This document shows, in pieces, positions 15,323 through 24,449 of a stretch of DNA of 60,761 nucleotides; position 1 is the first letter of the stretch, and each line of letters starts with the position of its first letter. This DNA is from MWCM01 sp964558315. GTDB taxonomy: Bacteria; Patescibacteriota; UBA1384; XYA2-FULL-43-10. A program made the position numbers and the translations under genes. Location: contig CAZLCL010000002.1 in assembly GCA_964558315.1 (NCBI GenBank), positions 1 to 60,761 on the forward strand, given 5' to 3'. The notes beneath the pieces were generated by a model, which ran no database searches, was not told where the DNA came from, and worked only from the letters and a program-made list of their open reading frames with translations.

Positions 15323-17146
15323 CTATTCTGATTTATTTTTACGCTGTGCTTTGAGCCGATCATTATAATTAAGTATCTTTTTGCGCAGTCTTAAGCTTTG
15401 CGGGGTAACTTCCAATAGCTCATCGTCCTCTAAAAAATCTATGCATTGCTCTAGCGACATTAAGACGGGCGGAGTAAGGATAGTTGCGATATCGGAGTTT
15501 GATGCTCTCACATTAGTTAACTTTTTTTCTTTAGTGACATTAATCTCCATATCATCTTCGCGGGAGTTAAGGCCAATAATCATACCAGTATATACCTCTG
15601 TGCCCGGTTGGATAAAGGTGGCTCCTCTCTGTTGGGCGATGTTTAATCCATAAGTTACGGCTTTGCCACTTTCAAAAGCTATCAAAACACCGTTACGCAG
15701 TTTGGGAATTTCTGTGCCTTGTGGAACATATTTTAGAAACAAAGAGTTTACAACAGCGGTGCCTTTGGACAAATTGAGTAGCACGTTACGCAAACCCAAA
15801 ATACCACGGGTAGTAACTTCAAAAACTAATCTTGTGCTTTGGTCGCTATTTTCTGTTTGATGCGTAATGATTCCGCGTCTTTTGTTGGTTTCTCCGATTA
15901 TGGCGCTTACATAGTCGCGATTTACATCAATAGTTAACTCCTCGAGCGGTTCATAAACTATTCCATCAATTATTTTTGTAATTACTTTGGGTTTGCCAAC
16001 TTGTAGTTCGTAGCCTTCTCGTCTGAGTGTTTCAATAAAAACCGACAAATGCAGTTCTCCTCTGCCCGAGAGCACAAATTCTCCACTTTCTGTCGTTTTA
16101 AGCTTCATAGAGATATTTGTTTCTAGCTCTTTTTTAATTCTGTCGTGAAGATGGCGGGCTGTAACAAATTTGCCCTCCCTGCCTGCAAATGGGGAGGTGT
16201 TGGCATAAATTGAGATACTTAAAGTTGGCTCTTCTAGTTCAATGGCCGGTAAGGCTTTGTCATCATCGGGGCTCGAGATGGTGTCACCGATTGAGGCCTC
16301 TTTAGCGCCAGCTACTGACACAATGTCGCCAGCTAAAGCCTCTTCTACCTCATATTTTTTGAGGCCTTGAGTAAAGTATATCTTTTCAATTTTGCCCTTT
16401 TTGATTCCCGATGGGGCGATTACCGATATCGGCATATTTTTCTGGATGCGTCCAGAGGTGATTTTGCCAATGGCATACTTACCCATATAGTCGTCGTGAT
16501 CTAAAGCGGAGACCAACATTTTTAAAGGCGCATTCTGTTCACTTGATGGCGCCGGTATGTGTTTAAGAATCGCGTCTAAAATAGGTGTTAAGTCTGCAGT
16601 CTCTGCCGGGTTGTCCGGCAATTTTTCCCAAGCTTTACCCTCTCTGCCAATGGCGTAATAAATCGGAATATCAAGCTGTGACTCATTTTGAGCCAACTCT
16701 AATATCAGATCGTATGTTTTATCAATAGCACGAATAATATCGGCATTCGGCTTATCAATTTTGTTTATAACAATAATGACTTTTAAGCCAATTTCGAGAG
16801 CTTTTTTTAGCACAAATTTAGTTTGCGGCATAGGGCCTTCTTGGGCATCAATTAGCAAGATTGCGCCATCTGCCATATTTAAAGTTCGCTCCACTTCGCC
16901 GCCAAAATCTGCGTGTCCTGGGGTATCAATTATGTTAATTTTTATGTTTTTGTAAACAATGGCAGTATTTTTAGCCAATATGGTGATTCCTCGTTCTCTT
17001 TCTTGATCATTTGAATCCATAATCAGCTCTTGCCCCATGGCGGCTTCGTTATCACGGAAGGTTTTTGATTGTTTAAGAAGACCATCCAACAGAGTGGTTT
17101 TACCATGGTCAACATGGGCGATGATTGCGGTGTTTCGAATATCCAT
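15323..17146 (-). CDS. typA: Translational GTPase TypA/BipA
   Basis: A ribosome-binding GTPase of the elongation-factor class, 607 residues as usual. G1 AHVDHGKTT, switch RGITILAKN, G3 DTPGHADFG, G4 NKIDKP, then domain II, an EF-G-like domain III with GRGELHLSV, domain V and the TypA-specific C-terminal domain including TNVRASNSD. It acts in ribosome assembly and stress adaptation. The DEAD-box helicase gene lies three bases upstream, so both RNA- and ribosome-related genes are in one operon. Confidence 0.96.
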   Translation of the reverse strand: MDIRNTAIIAHVDHGKTTLLDGLLKQSKTFRDNEAAMGQELIMDSNDQERERGITILAKNTAIVYKNIKINIIDTPGHADFGGEVERTLNMADGAILLIDAQEGPMPQTKFVLKKALEIGLKVIIVINKIDKPNADIIRAIDKTYDLILELAQNESQLDIPIYYAIGREGKAWEKLPDNPAETADLTPILDAILKHIPAPSSEQNAPLKMLVSALDHDDYMGKYAIGKITSGRIQKNMPISVIAPSGIKKGKIEKIYFTQGLKKYEVEEALAGDIVSVAGAKEASIGDTISSPDDDKALPAIELEEPTLSISIYANTSPFAGREGKFVTARHLHDRIKKELETNISMKLKTTESGEFVLSGRGELHLSVFIETLRREGYELQVGKPKVITKIIDGIVYEPLEELTIDVNRDYVSAIIGETNKRRGIITHQTENSDQSTRLVFEVTTRGILGLRNVLLNLSKGTAVVNSLFLKYVPQGTEIPKLRNGVLIAFESGKAVTYGLNIAQQRGATFIQPGTEVYTGMIIGLNSREDDMEINVTKEKKLTNVRASNSDIATILTPPVLMSLEQCIDFLEDDELLEVTPQSLRLRKKILNYNDRLKAQRKNKSE

Positions 17147-17149
17147 CTT

Positions 17150-18256
17150 TTATCTTGACTCCACAAAAGTTAATGCCATACCTTTTTTGTCGCCACGACC
17201 GGTTCGGCCGATTCTGTGAATATAATCATCATATGTTTGTGGCACGGTGTAATTTATAACATGTGAGATGTCATCTATATCAAGTCCTCTGGCGGCGACA
17301 TCTGTGGCAACCAAAATTTTCACTTCGTCATTTCTAAAAGCAGACAAAGATCTTTGTCTCTGGGATTGTCTTTTATCTCCATGTATCGACTCTGCATTTA
17401 GACCATTTTTAGATAAATTTACAGCTAATTTTTCGACTTCGTGTTTGGTTTCGCTGAAAATCAAAACCTTTGTCATATCTGGGGCGACTAACAATTCTCG
17501 AAGTTTAATAAATTTATCATCCGAAGAGTGNNNNNNNNNNNNNNNNNNNNNNNNNNNNNNNNNNNNNNNNNNNNNNNNNNNNNNNNNNNNNNNNNNNNNN
17601 NNNNNNNNNNNNNNNNNNNNNNNNNNNNNNGCGCCACCTACGCAAGCCGCGGAGTAGATTTTCATGCCATTGGAAAACGATTTTAATTCATTATCTATCT
17701 GCAGAGCTAACTCTCTAGTAGGCGCGATTATTAAAACTTTTTCGAAGTGGTTCTTATGGACTTTTTCGATCATGGGTAACAAAAAAGCGGCGGTTTTACC
17801 TGTGCCGGTGTTAGCTAAACCGATTAAGTCACGCCCCTCTAAAATATATTTTATGGATTGATCTTGTATCGGTGTGGGAATAGTATATTGTTTTTTTTCT
17901 AAATTACTCTTTAGGGTTTTGCAAAAATCAAAATCTTCAAAACTATTCTTGGCAAAATATTTTGGTTTATTATCCTGTATTGGAGCGCGTTGAATAAATT
18001 TTGAGATGTCGATATTCTCCGAGAATCTGCGTGAGTTTCTTTGCCTTGCTCTTCCGCCTCCAGAACTACGCTTAAAACCACTCTGTTTTGAGTGCGTATT
18101 TTGCCCATGATCATCTTGAATGACTCTTTGTGAGTTTGCGCTAAATTTATTAGAACTAAGCTTTGCTGAGTGGCCAGATCCAGAACTTTTTTGATAACTG
18201 CCGAAGCGATTGCCCCTAAAGCTGTTAGTTTTTTGAGATCTTCGCATGGTTTGCAT
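17150..18256 (-). CDS. DEAD-box RNA helicase, interrupted by an assembly gap
   Basis: A basic, Ser/Gly/Arg-rich N-terminal tail (about 1-90) precedes the helicase core. The Q-motif IPTPIQDQSI, motif I ANTGTGKTAAF and Ia PTRELALQ lie before the gap; VLIFSETK, SIHGDKRQ, motif V ATDVAARGLDI and motif VI HRIGRTGRG lie after it. The DEAD box, SAT motif and the inter-domain linker must fall in the 100-N gap, whose real length should be about 300-370 bases. The tail resembles those of CsdA/RhlE-type cold-shock helicases. The C-terminus ends soon after motif VI. A long open frame over 17911-18327 is a shadow. Confidence 0.9.
   Translation of the reverse strand: MQTMRRSQKTNSFRGNRFGSYQKSSGSGHSAKLSSNKFSANSQRVIQDDHGQNTHSKQSGFKRSSGGGRARQRNSRRFSENIDISKFIQRAPIQDNKPKYFAKNSFEDFDFCKTLKSNLEKKQYTIPTPIQDQSIKYILEGRDLIGLANTGTGKTAAFLLPMIEKVHKNHFEKVLIIAPTRELALQIDNELKSFSNGMKIYSAACVGGXXXXXXXXXXXXXXXXXXXXXXXXXXXXXXXXXXHSSDDKFIKLRELLVAPDMTKVLIFSETKHEVEKLAVNLSKNGLNAESIHGDKRQSQRQRSLSAFRNDEVKILVATDVAARGLDIDDISHVINYTVPQTYDDYIHRIGRTGRGDKKGMALTFVESR
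17531..17630. other. Assembly gap (100 N) inside the helicase
   Basis: Exactly 100 N replace the centre of the helicase gene, including the DEAD motif. The round length marks a scaffolding placeholder, not a measured distance. Confidence 0.99.
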
Positions 18257-18466
18257 TTGATTTCCTTTTTCGACAACAAAAAAATTGCCGATAAATAATA
18301 AATTTCGTTTGCCCTTTTAACGGACATAAATTGCTGTATAGAACGTCGAAATTTATTTAAATCGGTAATCTATAGAACAATTGTCTAACGAACTTTATTA
18401 TCATATCATATTTATTAATATTATGCAAGGGGTGATGCGCCTGAATCCGAAAACCGAATTTTTGGA

Positions 18467-18587
18467 TATAAACTTTAGTTTATACCAAGCACACTAAAGT
18501 GTGTTATCTGCCTCATAGAGATCAAACTTCAGTTTGTATAAGCGCTAAAGCGTGGACTTAAACCTCTTGAGCACAACTTTAGTTTGT
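18467..18587. repeat. Cluster of five small palindromes with an ACT(T/A)(T/A)AGT-like core
   Basis: Within 121 bases there are TATAAACTTTAGTTTATA (18467-18484), CACACTAAAGTGTG (18490-18503), CAAACTTCAGTTTG (18523-18536), CGCTAAAGCG (18543-18552) and a CAACTTTAGTTTG form (18575-18586). Each has a two-base centre and different flanks, but a common CT(NN)AG core. They lie in a gene-free stretch (18257-18721) that otherwise holds only the helicase upstream region and, at 18675-18680, a TATAAT box for malQ. They may be a degenerate repeat family or binding sites. Confidence 0.6.
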
Positions 18588-18721
18588 TTTTTGCAATGAA
18601 ATGCGTTCTCTAGTGGTTTCGTATTGGGGCTGATGCCCATTGCTGTCTTTTTTATATATAAGAATCTTTTTTGGTATAATAAATATATTACTTTTTGAAA
18701 AATATTAATGAATGTTTTTTG

Positions 18722-20206
18722 ATGGAAAAACAAGAGATTAAATCAGGCCGTTACGCAATCCTAGATGTGCATAGCCCGATTTATTTAAAGTCCCAAAACA
18801 GTAAATACTGCGGGGGGGATATTAGTGATATATACCCTTTAGTTGATAAAGCTAGTAAAGCAGGGTTTAAATATCTGCAATTTACACCAATTCAAGATAC
18901 CGGTCATAATCCCTGTCCTTACATGGGCAGAAGTATATTCTCTTACAACCCTATATTTTTGTCTTTAGACCATTTAAACACAGAGATTGATTTAAGCAAA
19001 ATAGATAAAAATTTATTACAAAAGATCAAGAAGGGGACACTAGACCATGTTAGCTATAGGGGACTATACGACTTTAAGACTCAAGTATTAAGACAACTTT
19101 TTGATAAGAATAAAGGCCGAAATTTTTTGCAGGAAGAAGACAACGAACAGGTGCTGTCTTATGCTGTTTTTTGCGCGTTACGCAATAAGTATCGATCAAA
19201 ATGGATAAATTGGCCGAATAAATTTAAATTTGGAAGTATTCAGAACATCATAAAAAGCTATCCCAGTCTTCACTCTGAGATTAATTTTTATCTCTTTTCC
19301 CAACACTTGCTGGGGGGCCAGTGGTTTGCATTAAACAAGTATGCTTATCAAAAAGGTATTAAGCTAATTTTTGATAAGCCGATTTATCCGGTGCACGATA
19401 GTGCTGAAGTTTGGGCGAACCAAGATCTATTTTATCTAAATTCTGATGGTTCATTAAAAATGGCTTCCGGTTGTAATAATCCACGCGATCCATTTGGGGT
19501 GCAATATTGGGGTCATGCTGTTTATAAATACAAACAAAGACCCAAAGAGGTAATCGAATATTACTCTGAATCCATAGCATTTATGTCAAAAATTGCCCAA
19601 ACTTTAAGACTCGACCATACTTTGGCTCTAGTTTGGAAATATTACCTTATAAAGCCAAAATCGAAGATGGGTAAGCATATTCCCGCTCTAAAACATAAAT
19701 TATTTAATACATTAATTAAAAGATTCCCAGATACCATGTTTATTGCCGAAGATCTTGGTTATATTAGCAAAAGAAATGTTGATGATCCTCTGCTTAAACA
19801 TAATATTCCAGGTATGAGATCGCCTCAATGGTGCCACATACCAAAATACTCTCACATTACTGATTATCCAGAGCTTTGCTTGGCTATGACTTCCAACCAC
19901 GACTTAGACAGTCTGCCATCATGGTGGAAAAAGTTACGTCAAAGCCGCAAAACGATATTTTGGAAGCAAATTGTAGAGCCCCCAGCCAAAGAATATCATG
20001 ATCAGGTATGGCAGATTGTTGGCTTGGTTTTTATGTCGGAGGCTTTTTTAGCCTCGATTACGTTGCGTGATTTAACATTTGATTTACGTCGCTATAATAG
20101 GCCAGGAATTGAAAATTATCGGAATTGGACAAATAGAATGGCTGTTGTTACTGAGGAAATTGATTTTTGCAGAATCGCCTCAATAATTAAAAAATCTGGC
20201 AGGTAG
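18722..20206 (+). CDS. malQ: 4-alpha-glucanotransferase (amylomaltase, GH77)
   Basis: MalQ transfers maltodextrin segments between alpha-1,4-glucans. Family blocks are recognisable although divergent: QFTPIQDTG and PYMGRSIFSYNPIFLSL near the start, KLIFDKPIYPVHDSAEVWA, NNPRDPFGVQYWGHAVY, LRLDHTLALVWKYYLI with the catalytic-nucleophile Asp, FIAEDLGYI with the acid/base Glu, and SNHDLDSLPSWW with the third carboxylate. The length of about 494 residues fits GH77. I chose ATG 18722 because MalQ-like homology begins just after it; TTG 18695 in frame is possible. It lies apart from, but should work with, the glucan genes at 27368-33993. Confidence 0.85.
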   Translation: MEKQEIKSGRYAILDVHSPIYLKSQNSKYCGGDISDIYPLVDKASKAGFKYLQFTPIQDTGHNPCPYMGRSIFSYNPIFLSLDHLNTEIDLSKIDKNLLQKIKKGTLDHVSYRGLYDFKTQVLRQLFDKNKGRNFLQEEDNEQVLSYAVFCALRNKYRSKWINWPNKFKFGSIQNIIKSYPSLHSEINFYLFSQHLLGGQWFALNKYAYQKGIKLIFDKPIYPVHDSAEVWANQDLFYLNSDGSLKMASGCNNPRDPFGVQYWGHAVYKYKQRPKEVIEYYSESIAFMSKIAQTLRLDHTLALVWKYYLIKPKSKMGKHIPALKHKLFNTLIKRFPDTMFIAEDLGYISKRNVDDPLLKHNIPGMRSPQWCHIPKYSHITDYPELCLAMTSNHDLDSLPSWWKKLRQSRKTIFWKQIVEPPAKEYHDQVWQIVGLVFMSEAFLASITLRDLTFDLRRYNRPGIENYRNWTNRMAVVTEEIDFCRIASIIKKSGR

Positions 20207-20237
20207 AAATCATCTTCTCAGCTAATTCTTAGAAATA

Positions 20238-20246
20238 TGCTATAAT
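20238..20246 (+). promoter_or_regulatory. Extended -10 promoter of the response regulator (leaderless)
   Basis: TGCTATAAT (20238-20246) is an extended -10 element. ATG 20256 lies nine bases further on, so the transcript would begin at or within a few bases of the start codon, with no Shine-Dalgarno. Confidence 0.55.
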
Positions 20247-20255
20247 CTATTATCT

Positions 20256-20930
20256 ATGAGAATATTGATAGTTGAAGATGATAGAAAAATTGCCAATGCA
20301 ATAAAAAAAGGTCTAGAACAAGAGGCCTTTGCTTGCGATGTTTCTTATGATGGTAAAGACGGGATGGGGAATGCTTTAACCATAAATTATGATCTAATAA
20401 TATTGGATCGTATGCTTCCAGAGATTGATGGAATAGAAATATGCAGGACTTTGAGAGAGAAAAAATACAACACACCGATTATTATGCTTACAGCCAAAGA
20501 TAGGATCTCGGATCGGGTGGATGGCTTGGACGCTGGCGCCGATGATTACTTGATCAAGCCTTTTGCTTTTGAAGAGCTTTTGGCGCGTATAAGAGCACAA
20601 CTTAGACGCCCGAATAATTTAACCGACAACATTATCTCTTTAGGCGATCTCGAGCTAGATAGAACTAATTTTTCGGTTAAAAGGGCCGGAAAGACTATCG
20701 AGCTATCCAGTAAAGAGTTTGCTCTATTAGAGTATTTGATGCGAAACAAAAACAGAGTATTAACCAAAGACAATATTATTGAACATGTGTGGGACTATGA
20801 TGCTGATATCTTGCCGAATACTGTGGAGGTTTTTATCGGTTATCTGAGAAATAAGATAGATCGCCCTTTCGGCAAATCCAATCATTTGATAAAGACAGTC
20901 AGGGGCTTCGGATATAAGATTATGGCATAA
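20256..20930 (+). CDS. OmpR/PhoB-family response regulator
   Basis: The receiver domain (1-120) has the acidic pair EDD, phosphoacceptor Asp in DLIILDRMLPEIDG, the Thr switch in MLTAKD and Lys in YLIKPFAFEE. The C-terminal winged helix (about 130-222) has LSSKEFALLEYLMRN, LTKDNIIEHVWDYD and NTVEVFIGYLRNKID. It lies 199 bases before a sensor kinase on the same strand, so the two probably form one two-component system. The small secreted protein after the kinase may be a target or accessory. Confidence 0.93.
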   Translation: MRILIVEDDRKIANAIKKGLEQEAFACDVSYDGKDGMGNALTINYDLIILDRMLPEIDGIEICRTLREKKYNTPIIMLTAKDRISDRVDGLDAGADDYLIKPFAFEELLARIRAQLRRPNNLTDNIISLGDLELDRTNFSVKRAGKTIELSSKEFALLEYLMRNKNRVLTKDNIIEHVWDYDADILPNTVEVFIGYLRNKIDRPFGKSNHLIKTVRGFGYKIMA

Positions 20931-21129
20931 TGAGAGCACTACCACAGATTTCTTCCACTAATCGGCACGGATAAGGGATTCAATAATAATACAATTAGAA
21001 TAAAATAATAGGATATATTAAATGTATTATGCAAAATGTGAACAGGGGATAGAGTCAATGAAACATAATTTGGGATAAAATTAATTGCAAAATGTTTGCA
21101 GTAGACTATTAAATTCTTTCTAACTAAAA

Positions 21130-21999
21130 ATGCATTTCAAAACAGCTTATTTAAAACTTACAGCTTTCTATGTGCTAATTGTGATGATAGTTAGTATTTC
21201 TTTTAGTCTGGCAATATATAAAATTTCCTCTAAAGAAATTGATCGCGGGTTGGGGCGTCAAAACAGAATATTAAGCGAATCGCCTTCTTTCGAGTCAATC
21301 AATGGTGTTTTAGAGGAGATAAGAGAGCAACAAATTAAAGAAAGCAACAAAAGGTTGAGCGTTAACTTGATTTACTTTAATTGGTTGATACTTGTTTTNN
21401 NNNNNNNNNNNNNNNNNNNNNNNNNNNNNNNNNNNNNNNNNNNNNNNNNNNNNNNNNNNNNNNNNNNNNNNNNNNNNNNNNNNNNNNNNNNNNNNNNNTT
21501 ATTAAAATTGGCAGGCAACAACAATGGTGGGAGCGAAGCATCTTTTAAAAAGATTTCTTTGGTTGAAGCCGCCAAGGAAGCATCCCGGAAATTCTCAAAG
21601 GTATATGCCAATAAAAACATTAAACTAACTAGTAACCTATCGGAAGCATATATTATGGGCGACAAGGATAGCATTGTTGAGCTGATTTCAATATTTTTGG
21701 ATAATGCATATAAGTATAGTCCGCGTGATACCGAAGTCATTATAAGAGTCGGAAAAGATAAAGATAGTTCTTATATATCAATAAAAGATCAAGGAGTGGG
21801 CATTAAAGCTACAGACCTGCCTCACATTTTTGAACGTTTTTACAGGGCAGATCATTCAAGAAACAAAGATACAATTGGCGGCTATGGCTTAGGCTTATCT
21901 ATAGCGAGCTCTCTGGTTGATTTGCACCGTGGGCAGATAAAAGTTAAAAGTTCACCAGATAAGGGAAGCGAATTTATTCTAATTTTTAGCAAGGCCTGA
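21130..21999 (+). CDS. Sensor histidine kinase, interrupted by an assembly gap
   Basis: The N-terminus has a membrane helix (about 10-32) and a short external segment, then a second helix that runs into the 100-N gap. The HAMP and HisKA domains with the phosphorylated His are presumably lost in the gap. After it come the HATPase blocks: FLDNAYKYSPRDTEV (N box), DQGVGIKATDLPHIFERFYR (G1/F box) and GGYGLGLSIASSLVD (G2). Homology supports a class I kinase paired with the upstream regulator. The signal is unknown. The 199-base space before it (20931-21129) shows no clear gene. Confidence 0.88.
   Translation: MHFKTAYLKLTAFYVLIVMIVSISFSLAIYKISSKEIDRGLGRQNRILSESPSFESINGVLEEIREQQIKESNKRLSVNLIYFNWLILVXXXXXXXXXXXXXXXXXXXXXXXXXXXXXXXXXXLLKLAGNNNGGSEASFKKISLVEAAKEASRKFSKVYANKNIKLTSNLSEAYIMGDKDSIVELISIFLDNAYKYSPRDTEVIIRVGKDKDSSYISIKDQGVGIKATDLPHIFERFYRADHSRNKDTIGGYGLGLSIASSLVDLHRGQIKVKSSPDKGSEFILIFSKA
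21399..21498. other. Assembly gap (100 N) inside the histidine kinase
   Basis: A 100-N placeholder replaces the region expected to encode the end of the second membrane helix, HAMP and the HisKA dimerisation helix. Confidence 0.99.
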
Positions 22000-22209
22000 T
22001 TTTTTATCATCATAAAATATCATCATCTTATTAAGAATAGTCAACATGGTGGCTATTTTTTAAATAAATGAATATTATCTTAAAAATATTTAAGCCACTT
22101 CTCAGTTTCTTATTTTAAGATGTTATTGTAATCCGTAAAAGGAGCATAACTCTTTAAAACGGTCGAAGCGGATTAATAATCAATTAATAGAATTCGAAAG
22201 GAGGTGAAA

Positions 22210-22656
22210 ATGAATAAGAAGATTCTCATTCCAGCGATTGTCTTATCGGTAGCCGCCATTGCGGGCACAATCTATGCTACTGGCGCATCTGCTTCTTTCG
22301 GAAACGGTCAAAAAATGACCAGCCAATTAGCGGAAAAACTAGGCATAGAGGAAAGTTCTGTCGAAAGTGCCATGGAAGAGATCAGGAGCGATCAACAGGC
22401 CGAAATGAAGGCAGAACAAGAAGAGAAGCTACAAGAAGCGGTAGATGATGGTAAAATAACCGCAGAGCAGAAACAGCTTTTATTAGATAGGCAAACCGCC
22501 ATGGAGGAGGCTAGAGAAGCCAGAAGAGCTGAAAATCAAAAGTGGATGGAAGATAATGGCTTCGATGAAGATACCCTTCGCGAATACGGTATAAATCTTG
22601 GTGAAGGCATGGGAAGAGGCCATGGTGGCGGAGGCCACAGAGGCCAAGATATATAA
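22210..22656 (+). CDS. Small exported charged protein with a Gly/His-rich tail
   Basis: An N-terminal signal peptide or membrane anchor (about 1-28, IPAIVLSVAAIAGTIYATGA) precedes a highly charged helical region with LAEKLGIEESSVESAMEEI, DGKITAEQKQLLLDRQ and a tail containing GRGHGGGGHRG. The helix-turn pattern resembles DUF2680-like or Spy/CpxP-like periplasmic proteins, but I do not claim identity. ATG 22210 has a textbook Shine-Dalgarno AGGAGGTG directly upstream; GTG 22204 in frame is less likely. It follows the two-component genes, and a His-rich tail is compatible with metal binding. Confidence 0.7.
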   Translation: MNKKILIPAIVLSVAAIAGTIYATGASASFGNGQKMTSQLAEKLGIEESSVESAMEEIRSDQQAEMKAEQEEKLQEAVDDGKITAEQKQLLLDRQTAMEEAREARRAENQKWMEDNGFDEDTLREYGINLGEGMGRGHGGGGHRGQDI

Positions 22657-22670
22657 TAATTTAACATTAA

Positions 22671-22714
22671 TATAAAATAAAACAGCTCTCTCCCCGGGGC
22701 TGTTTTATTTTATA
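22671..22714. terminator. Bidirectional terminator between the exported protein gene and gmk
   Basis: A 16-bp stem, TATAAAATAAAACAGC (22671-22686) with its complement at 22699-22714, encloses a C/G-rich loop and is flanked by T-rich sequence on both strands. The gmk stop codon lies in the right arm. Confidence 0.85.
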
Positions 22715-23274
22715 TATTTAGAGGCTATATTTAAAAGTTCACTTTGTGCTTCTTTTATGTCGCGATTAACAATTATGTAATCAAAATTTTTGGATTTATT
22801 GTTTTCAAGTTTATAGCGACTCCTCCTGATTCTAATAGACTCGCTGTCTTCGGTTTTTCGATCTTTTAGCCTTTTTTCTCCCTCCTTAGCATTAGGGAGA
22901 GCAATAAATATCGTAACAACATTTTTGAACAGTTTTTTAATCGTCTCGGCACCATTTACATCAAGCTCTAAAAGAATATTTTTGTTATCTTTTAATAATT
23001 CTGTTAAATCAGATTTTTTTGTGCCGTAGCAGTGGCCATGAACGCGTTCCCATTCGATAAAACCATCATTCTCAACAATATCTAAAAAATGAGATTCGCT
23101 GATAAAGTGATAATCAATGTGGTTTTTTTCTCCGTGTCTTTTAGCTCTGGTAGTGCAGGAGATACAACAAGCCAAATCATTACGATTTTTTAGAACTGAA
23201 CACACTGTGCCTTTGCCACTTCCCGATGGGCCAGACACAACAAAAATTACATTTTGATTATTAATTTTCTTCAT
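22705..23274 (-). CDS. gmk: Guanylate kinase
   Basis: GMP to GDP phosphorylation. P-loop GPSGSGKGT near residue 15, the GMP-binding segment SCTTRAKRHGEKNHIDYHFIS, FIEWERVHGHCYGT, LLELDVNGAETIKK and the lid RLKDRKTEDSESIRIR are all present. The length of 189 residues is standard. It stands alone on the minus strand, convergent with the exported-protein gene through a shared terminator. Confidence 0.96.
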   Translation of the reverse strand: MKKINNQNVIFVVSGPSGSGKGTVCSVLKNRNDLACCISCTTRAKRHGEKNHIDYHFISESHFLDIVENDGFIEWERVHGHCYGTKKSDLTELLKDNKNILLELDVNGAETIKKLFKNVVTIFIALPNAKEGEKRLKDRKTEDSESIRIRRSRYKLENNKSKNFDYIIVNRDIKEAQSELLNIASKYIK

Positions 23275-23550
23275 GTTTAAAATTTAATCTAAAGAGAGAC
23301 AATTTGCAAATTAAGTAAATATTTAGATATTATATAATATATTGAGTCATTTAAATAATCAGCAATCAAATTAATCGGTTATGATTGTAGATTGCTAGTG
23401 ATAAATAATACTTTTGGAATAGACCTGATCAAAAATCAAAACGATGTGTTGCTCTACTCTATATAGGGGTGTTCAAACGATTTCTTGAAGTATTGGGGGC
23501 TAATAAGGCCAATAAAGCAAAATAAGTTTAACAAAAAACTTAGGAGAAAA

Positions 23551-24087
23551 ATGACAGTTGAATTGCCGGGGATTGGCGAGGAATATATTGTTAAGGAAAA
23601 ATATCGCTCGAATCTGGCGATGTTTGAAGAATTAGCGAAAAGAAAAGAAATTGGTGATTCTGTGACAGCAGAAAAGCTACGGCATGAAATTATCGAGGCG
23701 AATAAGAATCTGGCTTATTGGATCGCTAATCATTTTTCAGAATCAGCAGAAGTGGAAAAAGGCGATATCCAAAGTTTTGCCTTTGAAGGATTAATTTATG
23801 CAGTTGATAACTTTGATGATAAAATGGGTTATCGTTTCTCGACTTATGCTTTTCCCTGCATTACCGGAACAATATTAAGCGGTATCTCTAAATCAAGAGC
23901 AGTTTCGGGACTCGATGCTAACGCTTATCGAAGTTTACAAAAAGCTGAAGAAAGTAGCGATGGATATGATAAATATATTAGTAAAACATATTCTGAAAGA
24001 CGTGAGGTGATAATTAGGAGGCTTGTTAGAATAAATAAAAATAATTCAAGCTATGTTCCATCCGAAGCAGAAATTGCCGAGGAGTTT
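23551..24087 (+). CDS. Sigma-70 family RNA polymerase sigma factor, 3' part lost in a gap
   Basis: Region 2 is clear: NKNLAYWIANHF, GDIQSFAFEGLIYAVDNFD and YRFSTYAFPCITGTIL match the core-binding and -10 recognition segments (usual form LIQEG..GL..A...fd...g..FstYA...I...I). Region 3-like VPSEAEIAEEF follows and the sequence then enters the 100-N gap. I start at ATG 23551 because TAGGAG precedes it; TTG 23485 would add 22 residues without a Shine-Dalgarno. Region 4 is not seen in the same frame after the gap. It is an alternative or general-stress type factor rather than RpoD, since no 1.2 region is present. Confidence 0.8.
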
Positions 24088-24187
24088 NNNNNNNNNNNNN
24101 NNNNNNNNNNNNNNNNNNNNNNNNNNNNNNNNNNNNNNNNNNNNNNNNNNNNNNNNNNNNNNNNNNNNNNNNNNNNNNNNNNNNNNN
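24088..24187. other. Assembly gap (100 N) inside the sigma factor
   Basis: A 100-N placeholder. Its true length is unknown, so the reading frame after it cannot be inferred from the frame before it. Confidence 0.99.
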
Positions 24188-24378
24188 TGGGTCTATTGAA
24201 CAAGATAAGGAAATGTTGTATTTTGGTAAAAAGCGTTGATAGTTTGTAATCAACAAACTAATCCATTATTGGATACGCTGGGAGAAGAAATTTGTCAGAA
24301 CGACAAAGATTAGAACTCCTCGCTAACGGGCGTAAACGTAACAATCAAGCACCTAAGCAGGTTGGTACCTCGAAATAG
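24188..24378 (+). other. Unassigned stretch after the gap, possible broken sigma region 4
   Basis: Three frames each give a short plausible piece: GSIEQDKEMLYFGKKR then stop; NPLLDTLGEEICQNDKD then stop; and LSERQRLELLANGRK ending at TAG 24376-24378. The last resembles sigma region 4 (LSEREr-vL). Overlapping pieces in different frames suggest frameshifts, or that only one frame is real. The stretch also contains the hairpins AGTTTGT/ACAAACT (24241-24259) and ATCCA/TGGAT (24261-24274). Confidence 0.35.
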
Positions 24379-24401
24379 ATTATACGATAATATCGTATAA
24401 T
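24379..24401 (+). terminator. Hairpin before ileS
   Basis: ATTATACGAT (24379-24388) and ATCGTATAAT (24392-24401) are perfect complements around AAT, followed by TTGTT. It lies right after the last stop of the sigma remnant and could end that transcript or act as an operator for ileS. The right arm also contains a TATAAT sequence. Confidence 0.45.
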
Positions 24402-24449
24402 TGTTCGGCCGCTTTGAAAAGGTGTTTTTTATTATAGTAAAGGATAAAA

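Noticed and set aside
24359..24372. T-box-like sequence AGGTTGGTACCTCG 78 bases before ileS
   Set aside because: It resembles the T-box motif (AGGGTGGTACCGCG), but I find no downstream partner for the antiterminator arms, no stem I with a specifier loop, and the bases also read as the end of a plausible sigma region 4 frame. A T-box covariance search would decide.
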